Below are positions 32,548 to 43,235 of a DNA stretch of 64,000 nucleotides, one piece after another; within the stretch, counting starts at the first letter, position 1; each line of letters starts with the position of its first letter. This DNA comes from Rana temporaria (Eukaryota; Chordata; Amphibia; Anura; Ranidae): NCBI RefSeq assembly GCF_905171775.1, contig NC_053490.1, positions 155,502,469 through 155,566,468 on the forward strand. Reading direction: 5' to 3'. Below the pieces are notes generated by a model, which worked only from the letters and a program-made list of their open reading frames with translations, ran no database searches and was not told the DNA's origin. The position numbers were made by a program, and so were the translations under genes.

Positions 32548-33768
32548 CTTGTCAAGAATATCTTTATTAAATGCAAGAATAAATTGTACATGAAGCATAC
32601 ATTCGTTACAGTAATCAGGTGGTTATTATAACATAAGATTGACTAACAGTATCATCTTTCTTAAACAACAATAAACGGGAATATTTTAGCCATGTTCTGT
32701 GTACTATCGCAGGAAGAGTTTAAGTAGTTAACATAGCCAAATATGTAATCCTTACAACTTGTCCTAGTGGCTAGTGGATAATATATCAAAGATAATACGT
32801 CCTTATTTAATGTAACCTTACTACCTATCAACTTTAAATTTCTAAAATGTGCTACCTTTTCAAAGTTAACGGTAGATACACGAGGGTACTACCTTATGCA
32901 GTATCAGATCAGGAAAAGGAAGAAGGGAAGAAAAGGAAGGAAAATGGGGGGGGGGGGGTCAGGTAAGGAAGTCTGCAGGGATGGGCTAGGATCCGTTGTC
33001 AAAGCATGAAATGTACAACGGTTATTTTTGTATAGGAAAGCTACCATGGCATCATTACACCTTTATTAACATTTTCTGGTATAGCATATTGTATCCAAGG
33101 GTTCCATATTTTTTCAAAGTTGGCGATCGTGTCCGTTTCTAACGCTTCCATTTTGGCGTGCGTCATAGCAATATTCATTCTATTTTTTGTTTCCGTCGTT
33201 GATAAAATTGGAGTTTTCCAAGCTTTTGCTATGGTTTGTTTGGCTGCCGTAAAGAGTTGTGTTAGTAGCTTGAAGTGCGTGTGTGTTAGATTGATGGGCT
33301 TTAAATTCAGTAGTGCCAATTTAGGGTCTGGAAGTATTCTCAATTTAGTCACCGCATTTACCATCTTGAAAATCTTATCCCAGAATTTCTGTACTATTGG
33401 ACACGTCCACCAAGTATGAAAATATGTACCTTCGGTGATGCAACCCCTATAGCAATGTCCGGTGCAGTTTGGTGCATATTTAGCTATTCTGCTTGGCACC
33501 AGGTACCATCTCATTAATACCTTATAGCCCGCTTCCAATGCTATTATATTCGAGGAAGCCGATTTAGTGTTTCGCCATATTTGATTCCAATCCGAGGTAT
33601 TAAGTTCTATACCCAGGTCACTCTCCCATTTCTGAACATAAGGAAGCTTTGTTGTGTTATTGTGGGATAGTGACTGCAAGTACAGAACCGAAATTGTACC
33701 TCTTACATGTGGATTATCTTTACATATACTTTCAAAAGGTGACATCTGGTTTTTCAGAGCCGAAGAGG
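32548..33768 (-). pseudogene. 3' end of L1, truncated at the duplication junction
   Basis: This is the duplicated copy of the intact L1 3' end (42743-43963). It encodes only the last 240 or so residues of ORF2 (33767 down to 33041), from near SSALKNQMSPFESICKD through CTGHCYRGC to the stop. One residue differs from the intact copy (LALLNL against LALVNL). At 33768/33769 it is fused to DIRS sequence, so endonuclease and RT are missing. Confidence 0.92.
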
Positions 33769-35282
33769 CCCCATGGTGCTTCACGAAACTATTGAAACCG
33801 GTCGTAGCATCGCTGAGGAGCAGAGGAGTACGTCTAATCATTTACTTGGACGACATCCTCATAATTGCGTACTCCAAGAACCAAGCACATCGCCACATGT
33901 CCTGGACGATCAACCTTCTACAGGATCTAGGCTTCCTGATCAATCAGGAAAAATCGGTGCTCGTACCGGCCCAAGAAATAGAATTCCTGGGCTTCTCGAT
34001 AGATACCAACCAGGCTGTCCTTCGTCTGCCCAGCGAGAAACTGGCCCTGATCCGCAAAGAAATCAGGGCAATACTTCGCAAAGGGTTCTTATCCCTACGC
34101 GCATTGGCCCGCATTGTAGGCCTGCTTGCGGCATCCATTCAGGCCATATTTCCGGCCCCCTTGCATTACAGGGCCCTCCAGAGGCTGAAAATTTTACACC
34201 TACGACAGGGTCTCCGCTACGCGGACGAGATTCCCCTCTCTTCAGAAGCCCAGGTCGAACTACGATGGTGGCTCAAACATGCCACCGAATGGAACGGCAG
34301 GACAATCTTCAACTCACGTCCGGACGTCGTCGTAGAATCGGACGCGAGCCGCCGAGGCTGGGGAGCCCGACTGGGGGAGACCTCGACGGGAGGGACCTGG
34401 TCCAGAGAAGAATCCCTCTTGCACATCAACGCTTTGGAACTCTCAGCGGCACTTTTCGCTATTCAGAGTTTCCTAGCGGAAAGGTCCAACTGCTGCGTCT
34501 TATTACGCATGGACAATATTGCAGCGGTACAATACATCAACCGCTTAGGGGGCACCAGATCCAAGATACTAGCAGACATCACTTCAGAGATATGGCACTT
34601 CTGCCTGGCGCGAGACATCATCCTTATGGCGGAGTACATTCCGGGTACGTCCAACACTGTCGCAGACTGGAATTCCCGATATCTTATCGACTCCAGCGAT
34701 TGGTGTTTGGACAGGCCAATCTTCGCCCAACTGAACCTACTTTGGGGCCCATTGGGCATAGACCTTTTTGCCTCCAGACTCAATCATCAGCTGCCACGCT
34801 TTTTCAGTTGGAGACCGGATCCCGGGGCATCGGCAGTGGACGCTTTCCGCCACTCCTGGACAGGGGGAACACACTATGCGTTCCCCCCATTCTCGATGAT
34901 CCCCAAGGTTCTGCTACAGATTGCGAACCAGGGAGCGACCGTAGTTCTGATCACGCCATGGTGGCCTGCGCAACCATGGTTTCCCCTTCTACTGGGATTG
35001 GTCATCGACCATCCCAGACTGCTTCCCCAACTCCCACACATCCTCTCCCACCCAACCAAGGGCGTCCATCCCCTGGTGGAGGAGGGCACACTGACACTCC
35101 TGGCATGGTTGGTCTCGGGGTTCCGGACACTCACGACGGCCTTTCAAACTCGGCTAGAGATCTCCTCGCCGTGGCCTGGGCCCCCGGGACTCGAGCAGCG
35201 TACAGATCAGCCTGGAAACTCTGGGTGCGTTGGTGTGACCAACGGCAGGCTGATCCAGTGCGTGCCCCTGTCACTGTCATAG
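33769..35282 (+). pseudogene. 5'-truncated DIRS RT/RNase H/methyltransferase (copy 2)
   Basis: Identical to the copy-1 product from APWCFTKLL on, but lacking RT motif A and everything before it. The YLDD box, RNase H and methyltransferase-like part remain. The open frame extends left to 33654 through antisense L1 sequence (MLLWDSDCKYRTE...), producing a chimeric frame by chance. No promoter is expected, because the left DIRS terminus is absent. Confidence 0.9.
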
Positions 35283-36049
35283 TGAATTACCTGGCGGATT
35301 CCTTCAACTCCGGCAGGTCTTACAGCTCTATCAATGTTCACAGATCAGCCATTTCGGCCTACCACTATCCGGTGGATTCTCTGCCAATCGGCAAACACCC
35401 CTTGATCTGCAGGCTGCTACGAGGCATCAGGTTCGAACGACCCCCTCGGCCAAAATACCAATCCACCTGGGATGTCTCCAGAGTCCTTGACATGTTCTCA
35501 AGTTGGGAGGACAATGATTCCCTGTCGCTTAAGTTACTGTCGTTTAAACTGACAGTTCTGCTATGCCTGATTTCCATCAAACGTGTCTCAGACGTTAGGG
35601 CATTAGACATCTCCAGACGGCAGTTTTCCCCTCAAGGAGTAAGGTTCACGGTAATCCGCAGAACCAAAACAGGCCTACGTTCGGTGTTCTACCCCTATTT
35701 TCCCGCACATCCACGGTTATGCGTGGTTAGGTGTCTTCAGGCTTACGAAACGTGTACACATGGCCTGCGTACCCCGGGTTCTTCCCAACTCCTAATATCC
35801 TATATAAGACCTCATCAGCCGGTCACCCCGGCTACCTTAGCACGTTGGGTTAGATCAATCATGGCAATGGCGGGTATAGATGTGACCCTGTTTGGAGCAC
35901 ACTCATCCAGGGGAGCCATGGCTACCAAGGTGGTTGTGACCGGGGGTTCTCTTTCTGACCTATTGCTGGCGGCCGACTGGTCTTCTGAGACCGTTTTTCG
36001 CCTTTTTTACTTCAGACCGGAGGAACATGTCACCATGTCTGTGTTATGA
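35105..36049 (+). CDS. DIRS tyrosine recombinase (copy 2)
   Basis: Translates to the same protein as the copy at 24912-25856, including IKRVSDVRA, AHSSRG and FYFRPE. It belongs to a DIRS fragment with no left terminal repeat. It is intact as an open frame but probably not expressed from its own promoter. Confidence 0.85.
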   Translation: MVGLGVPDTHDGLSNSARDLLAVAWAPGTRAAYRSAWKLWVRWCDQRQADPVRAPVTVIVNYLADSFNSGRSYSSINVHRSAISAYHYPVDSLPIGKHPLICRLLRGIRFERPPRPKYQSTWDVSRVLDMFSSWEDNDSLSLKLLSFKLTVLLCLISIKRVSDVRALDISRRQFSPQGVRFTVIRRTKTGLRSVFYPYFPAHPRLCVVRCLQAYETCTHGLRTPGSSQLLISYIRPHQPVTPATLARWVRSIMAMAGIDVTLFGAHSSRGAMATKVVVTGGSLSDLLLAADWSSETVFRLFYFRPEEHVTMSVL

Positions 36050-36108
36050 TTTTATGATGTCATTTTTGTATTAATGATGATTTGAATGTCATGTTAAGCT
36101 TTAAACTT

Positions 36109-36721
36109 GCATAGATACGAGCCTCCTGTCTGATGTATAATTCGAGATTTTCCTAGCTTGTGACGGAAAATATTGATTATATGAAGACAGGAGGCGAGTA
36201 TCTTCCCTCCCTTCCCAACCCTCTCACGGTTTTGGATTCTATTTCAGGTTATTGACCACGTTCCTGTTTGGGATACAAGTGCGATCTATCGTTCGGGTGA
36301 TGTTCCCCGGTTTCTGGATGACCAGTGGGTCAAAGTCGTGCGGTTGGTCGACCTCGTTGGGACCTGTTGATATTACTACAAACAGTCTTCAGTTAAGTGG
36401 TCATGGGCCGGCTGGCCGAAGGATCGACGGTTGAAGACACGACTCACGCAAAGACCCTGATAAAGACACCTCTAAGTTCACAGAAGAAAGAGGAAGAATC
36501 AGGAGAAGGCAGCCCCATTTATAGGCACTAAGATGGGAGTGGCTAAGGCCAAGGGGCTGCTGGGATACGTAGTTCTTACAGTTTTTTTCTTTAAATATTA
36601 CAGTAAGATGTTTTTACTTTTCTGCTGTGAGCATTAATAAAGAAGGATTAATGCATAGATACTCGCCTCCTGTCTTCATATAATCAATATTTTCCGTCAC
36701 AAGCTAGGAAAATCTCGAATT
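36109..36721. repeat. DIRS internal complementary region and right terminal repeat (copy 2)
   Basis: The complementary region is at 36109-36203 and the right inverted terminal repeat at about 36476-36721, same sequence as copy 1. There is no left terminal repeat to pair with. Confidence 0.9.
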
Positions 36722-37043
36722 TTCCACCTAGTTGCCCAATCAAACAGTGGATTAAGATCGGCTCGTAAGTCAGAGACATCCTTTCATGAACCTTATTCTA
36801 CTACACATCTTGATGCCATCTACAAACACAGACATTTCACTTTTAATCCCAATCTATATACCATTTATAAATAGATTAAAAAGTAAGGGTTCAAACACTA
36901 ATCCTAATGGTACATCACTAATAACACTAGACAATACAGAGTGTGTTTCATTAATCACTACTATGTGAATAAGGTCTTTTGTTTATAATATTATTTTATT
37001 ATTTTATATAGGTATTACAGGGGTTTACCCTATACAAAACAGA

Positions 37044-37133
<90 letters not shown>

Positions 37134-37354
37134 GACCATCTGCATATACTTACAGAATACAGTATATATTCTTACCTATCTTTAGTACATATCTTTTCTA
37201 TAAAGAAAAAAAAAAAAAAAAAGGTACTCCACTTTAGCTTATAGAACCGATCGGATGTTATTCCAAGCAAGAAAGAAATAAAAAGGGAAGAAAAAAAGAA
37301 GAGGGGAAAAAAAAGGGGGGGAGAGAGGGGGGAAGTTATGAAAACATTAACAAT
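36722..37354. repeat. Copy-2 flank with (TG)n(TA)n and polypurine tract
   Basis: Second copy of 26529-27159. The TG run at about 37045 is longer than in copy 1. Confidence 0.85.
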
Positions 37355-37827
37355 TACCGTATTTATCGGGGTATTGCGCACTCCGGCGTGTAGCGCGCAC
37401 CCCTAATGTGGACCCACAGTTTGCAGTTTTGGTGTCTTGCGTGGCATCCATCGGCGGCCTCGTCGGGTCCGGCGTTCGTCTGCGGCTTCGGTGGTGTCCT
37501 CCCGGCTTCTCCCGCGCTGTCTCCCCGTTGAATCGCCGCTTCCCGCGCTCAGTTTGAACGCCTCCGCCGACGTATACCGAGTGCAGTACACTCGGCTACA
37601 TTCGGCCAGGCTAGGCTTTGCTTGTGCTCATGCTCTGTAACGTTTATGCGTGAGCACGAGCAAAGCCAAGCCTGGCCGAATGTAGCCGAGTGTACTGCAC
37701 TCGGTATACGTCGGCGCAGGCATTCAAACTGAGCTCGGGAAGCGGGTATCGGCGTATATCGCGCACCCACAATTTTCCTCATATTTTAAGAGGAAAAAAA
37801 TGCGCGGTATACGCCGATAAATACGGT
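37355..37827. mobile_element. TIR element ACCGTATTTATCGG with palindrome (copy 2)
   Basis: Second copy of 27160-27632. One base differs near the left end (TTGCGCACTCC against TTGCACACTCC) and one C is missing in CTCCCCGTTG. The palindrome occupies about 37535-37745. Confidence 0.85.
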
Positions 37828-37845
37828 ATATTCACTCAAACGTAG

Positions 37846-38774
37846 CTAAACAATGGTAGAATTTCCCTCAACCCAGTTTGGAAACTCAGGTGACTGTCGA
37901 AACTTGGACCAAACGGACCAAGTATGAGAGAACTGTTCTTCTCTTCCCATTTCCCGAACCAACAGACCTTCTAAATCTCGAATACAGTCCATTTCAATTG
38001 CCCATTCCCCCAGGGAGGGTACTGTCGTTGATTTCCAGTGTCGTGGGATGACTGCTCTGGCTGCAGCGAGGAAGTGTCTAAGCACATCCTCCTTTGCTTT
38101 CTTTAAAGATCCTGCAATCATAGTTAAGAGAGCCACTCTGGGTGATGCGTGGATAGTTGTATCCACTAGTTTTTCATATAGGTCAAAGATATGTTTCCAA
38201 AACCTTCTCACCGGGGGACAGTCACACCAGATATGGATCATATTTCCCTTTGAATCATGACAACGCCAACAGATATCAGATATATCCTGGTTAAATTGAT
38301 GGATGGTAGAGGGACACCTGTACCATCTACTCACCAATTTATATGCCTTCTCTTGTAGCTATTGACATTTTATGAGTCAAAATTACGCTTTTTTGCTAGG
38401 CTGATATAGTTAGTCTGTTGGAGGTCTTTTTCCCATTTCCGTGTATACGGGGGAAGATCTGAATGGGTTGATAACAAAAGAATAGAGTATAATGCAGAGA
38501 CCGAGTGAGATATTGGTTCCTCTTGCAAGAGCAAAGATTCAAATGCACTTGGTTTAGCATAAATATCTTGTTTTGGAATAGATCGTAAATAACATAAAGC
38601 TTGATGCCTCTGTAGCCACTGCGCAGGATTATAAGAGAGCATTGTAGATGAAGATGCTACCGTTAATAATGGTTTCGACTGAAGGACTTGAGCAATGCTT
38701 CTATGTTCCTGTTTATACCAAGGGCCAAACACAGTTGAGTGCAATGCCGCATATACATGATAATTGTTCGGCAT
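37846..38774 (-). pseudogene. Old L1-like ORF2 remnant (copy 2)
   Basis: Identical in translation to the remnant at 27651-28579, with the same frame break and the CWRCHDSKGN segment. Confidence 0.75.
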
Positions 38775-39253
38775 GAAAAAAACGCTGTTTTAAAAAAATG
38801 TCATTTAAAATGATCATGTGTGGGATTCACATCATTTTTCGGCTTCTGAAAAAAAAAATTCCGAGCAGGCTGCATTTTTTAACAATGTTTTTAACAATGT
38901 CATTTTTCAGGTTGTAAAAAATGATCGTGTGTGACTAAAACGACGTTAAAAACCTGTGCATGCTCAGAAGCAAGTTAGGAGACGGGAGCACTCGTTCTGG
39001 TAAAACTACCGTTCATAATGGAGTAAGCACATTCATCACGCTGTAACCGACAAAAAAGCGTGAATCGTCTTTTACTAACACGGAATCAGCTAAAGCAGCC
39101 CCAGGGGTGGCGTCATCCACATGGAACTTCCCCTTTATAGTGCCGTCGTATGTGTTGTACGTCACTGTGCTTTGCTAGAGCATTTTTAAAAAACGATGGT
39201 GTGTGGCCAACGTCGTTTTGATGATGCCGAAAAATGATCGTGTGCACGTGGCA
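38764..39253. mobile_element. Harbinger-type MITE, family B (copy in duplication)
   Basis: Second copy of 28569-29058, inside the L1 remnant, which resumes at about 39257-39415. It arose with the segmental duplication, not by transposition. Confidence 0.75.
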
Positions 39254-39655
39254 TAATACTGGTAGAAGAAGGGAGTCATGGGACTCAATTGTTTTGATAT
39301 TCTATAAATGGGTATCATGAGATCCCATATGTGTAGTGTTTGCCTAGTGAGATCTGGATGGAATTGAGAGGCCCTTTCGTAGAACAGACAAAGTCCACGG
39401 AAGGTCTTTTAAACTAACTAATTTTATAGGTATTGTAAAAAAAAAATGGCTAACTTTACTTTACTTTTTTAATTCATGAAATTCATTTTTTCCCAAAAAA
39501 TTGCAAATACCATGTGACATAAAATATTGCAACGGCTGCCATTGTATACTCTAGGGTCTCTGCTTAAAAAAATATATAATTTTTGGTGGTTCTAAGTAAT
39601 TTTCTAGTAAAACAAAGTCGATTTTTACACGTATATGAAAGTGTCAGAATTGGCT

Positions 39656-40259
39656 TGTGTGACAGGAAGTCAGGTAAATCTGTGGGTGTTGTCACAGACG
39701 GGACATACATGTCTGCCTTGTTTAGACAATACACCAATTTTTATTAGGCGTTGGCTGCAAAAGTGGCCAGAAAAGGTCTAAGGGCGTTGGAAAGACTTCA
39801 GCTGTTCAGAATGAGGCAATTAAGGCCTATATAAGTAATCCAGAGGATTACCACTGATTTGCTGCATCCTGAGGCTTTCTGAGTGAAAGAGAGCAGTAGC
39901 TGAAAGTCTGGTGTGAGGAGGTGAGGAGGTGAGGAGGATTGATTTTTCTGTGTGATAAAAATCAAAAGACTATTGTTTTTCTGCTGTATGACCAGCAGTG
40001 TCTGCCCAGCACTAGGCTGTGCCAGACTCCATAGATAGGTTCCTGTGTGGTGAAGATAGACGCACCAAGTGGCCAGGGTTTATTTTATGTTTGATTTTGT
40101 TTATGCTGTTTGGATACTTGCACGTGTTTCCAGCAAGATGGAAGAATAAACCAAAATCTTTGTTTTCAACCGTCTTCGACTGCCTGTCTGTATAAATCAG
40201 TGTGTAGTGAACCCATCCAAGGGGTCACACACCCCGCTACCGAGCTAACCCCTTACACA
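39656..40259 (+). mobile_element. Possible solo LTR (copy 2)
   Basis: Second copy of 29461-30064, with the same TATA-like, AATAAA and primer-site-like features. Confidence 0.5.
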
Positions 40260-40383
40260 TGGTATTGAGGTAGTTAAATATAGTCACCACATTAATCTTG
40301 CACCAATCAAGTGGTACTGTGTCAGTCATTAAAGAGTCTCTAAAAATTTGAAAAAATGTCTTTGAAATACAGTATATATAGCG

Positions 40384-42396
40384 TAACCGCTTAACCACTT
40401 GCCGCCCGCCAATGACGAATTGACGTTGGCAAAGTGGTTGTAGAATCCTGACCGGACGTCATATGACGTCCTCAGGATTCTGAGCCGCTGCGTGCCCCGG
40501 GGGCGCGCATCGCGGCGATCGCTGTTGCGGGGTGTCAGTCTGACAACCCGCAACACCGATCTCGGTAAAGAGTCTCTCACGGAGACTCTTTACCACGTGA
40601 TCAGCCGTGTCGAATCACGGCTGATCACGATGTAAACAGGAAGAGCCGTTGATGGCTCTTCCTCACTCGCGTCTGACGCGAGTAGAGGAGAGCCGATCGG
40701 CGGCTCTCCTGACAAGGGGGGGGTCGCGCTGATTGTTTATCAGCGCAGCTCCCCCTCGGATCGCCACATGGACCACCAGGGAAGCCCACCCTGGACCACC
40801 AGGGAAGGGCAGGAAGAAAAAAAACGGGGCAAAAAAAAAGTAAAAAAAAAAAAAAAAGTTTGAAAAAAAAAAAAATAAGTCTGGAAAAAATAAATAAAGA
40901 TGCCAATCAGTGCCCACAAATGGGCACTGACTGGCAACAAAAGGAAAACAGTGCCGCCCCACAGTGTCCATCAGTGCCGCCCCACAGTGTCCATCAGTGC
41001 CACCCCACAGTGCCCATCAGTGCCACCCCACAGTGCCCATCTGTGCCACCCCACAGTGCCCATCAGTTCCACCCATGAGTGCCCATCAGTGCTGCCCATG
41101 TGCCCATCAGTGCCACCTATGTGTGCCCATCAGTGCCGCCCATGTGCCCATCAGTGCCGCCTATGAGTGCCCATCAGTGCCGCATATCAGCGCCCATCAG
41201 TGCCGCATACCAGCGCCGCCAATCAGTACCACCTCATCTGTGCCCGTCAGTACTACCTCATCGATGTCCATCAGTGCCATCTTATCTGTGCCCATCAGTG
41301 CCGCCATATCAGTGCCCATAATTGAAAGAGAAAACTTACTTATTTACAAAAAAAAATACAGAAAAAAATAAAAACGTAATTTTTTTTAAAAATTTCCAGT
41401 CTTTTTTTAGTTGTTGCGCAAAAAAAAAATCGCAGAGGTGATCAAATACCACCAAAAGAAAGCTCTATTTGTGGGGAAAAAAGGACGCCAATTTTGTTTG
41501 GGTACAGTGTAGCACGACCGCGCAATTGCCATTCAAAGTGCGACAGTGCTGAAAGCTGAAAATTGGCTTGGGCGGGAAGGTGTATACGTGCCCTGTATGG
41601 AAGTGGTTAAGGACCGCCGCACAACTTTTTACGTCTACAGAATGGCATGACTGGGCAAATGGGCGTACAGGTACATGTCTGCCAGTGTCCCACGATCGGG
41701 TCACAGAGCTGAAGAACAGGGAGATGTCAGTGTGAACACAACATCTCCCTATTTTTCCTAGTGACATGTCACTGATCAAATGCTCACTGCCATCAGGAGC
41801 AGCGATCAGTGACGTGCCACTCGTAGCCACGCCCCCTAACAGTTAGAATCACTGCCCAGGACACACTTAACCTCTTCAGTGCCCCCTACAGGTTAACCCC
41901 TTCAATGCCAGTGTAATTTTTACAGTAATCAGTGCATTTTTATAGCGTGTCCGATGTGTCTGCCATAATGTCGCAGTCACAATAAAAATCATAGATCGCT
42001 GCCATTACTAGTAAAAAAAAATATTAATAAAAATGCCATAAAGCTATCCCCTATTTTGTAGACGCTATAACTTTTGCGCAAACCAATCAATAAACGCTTA
42101 TTGTGATTTTATTTTACAAAAATATGTAGAAGAATACGTATCGGCCTAAACTGTGTTTTTTTAATATATTTTTGGGGGATATTTATTATATATGTTTGTT
42201 TATAGCGCAAAAAATAAAAACTGCAGAGGTGATCAAATACCACCAAAAGAAAGCTCTATTTGTGGGAAAAAAATATATCAATTTTGTTTGGGAGCCACGT
42301 CGCACGAACGCGCAATTGTCAGTTAAAGTGACGCAGTGCTGAATCGCTAAAAGTGGCCTGGTCTTTGGCCAGCCAAATGGTCTGGGGCTGAAGTGG
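40384..42396. mobile_element. Nested TTAA elements T2 and T1 (copy 2)
   Basis: T1 occupies 40395-41606 between TTAA sites at 40391-40394 and 41607-41610. T2 surrounds it and ends at TTAA 42397-42400. Poly-A lengths differ slightly from copy 1. The minisatellite is at about 40950-41315. Confidence 0.85.
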
Positions 42397-42400
42397 TTAA

Positions 42401-42742
42401 TAAAGCTAAAGCTAAATATAGCTTGACCCTTTGAAGACTCGTGAGCATATGCCATCATCTGGTCCTGGTGCTTAATTCACCTTTATTTTGTCTAAATATT
42501 TAATGACCATAACAATTTTGAGTCATTGTTGTTCTTTTGGGACTATGACAATACTATCTCTATTATGGGCTTGAGCTCTTCCATTTTCCTTTGAATACAC
42601 AAAGCTGGAAAATATATTCAATAAATTCACCAACCAACCAATCCACAACTCTAGGGTTTATTTACTAAAGGCAAATAGGCCGTGCACTTTGCAGGTGCAC
42701 TTTCATTCTGCAAGGGAATTTTATCTAGAACTTAGTAATTTC
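42401..42742. other. Flank and left L1 target-site duplication
   Basis: Counterpart of 32206-32547. AGAACTTAGTAATTTC at 42727-42742 is the left target-site duplication of the intact L1 and is repeated at 49498-49513. Confidence 0.8.
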
Positions 42743-43235
42743 CTTGTCAAGAATATCTTTATTAAATGCAAGAATAAATTGTACATGAAGCATACATTCG
42801 TTACAGTAATCAGGTGGTTATTATAACATAAGATTGACTAACAGTATCATCTTTCTTAAACAACAATAAACGGGAATATTTTAGCCATGTTCTGTGTACT
42901 ATCGCAGGAAGAGTTTAAGTAGTTAACATAGCCAAATATGTAATCCTTACAACTTGTCCTAGTGGCTAGTGGATAATATATCAAAGATAATACGTCCTTA
43001 TTTAATGTAACCTTACTACCTATCAACTTTAAATTTCTAAAATGTGCTACCTTTTCAAAGTTAACGGTAGATACACGAGGGTACTACCTTATGCAGTATC
43101 AGATCAGGAAAAGGAAGAAGGGAAGAAAAGGAAGGAAAATGGGGGGGGGGGGGTCAGGTAAGGAAGTCTGCAGGGATGGGCTAGGATCCGTTGTCAAAGC
43201 ATGAAATGTACAACGGTTATTTTTGTATAGGAAAG

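Larger units (their letters stand above)
23576..33768. repeat. Tandem duplication, copy 1 (10,193 bp)
   Basis: From the DIRS RT at 23576 to the L1 ORF2 at 33768, this segment is matched nearly base for base by 33769-43963. Differences seen by eye are a few single bases (27176, near 30105, near 33304), one C in a C-run (about 27329) and lengths of simple repeats. Confidence 0.95.
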
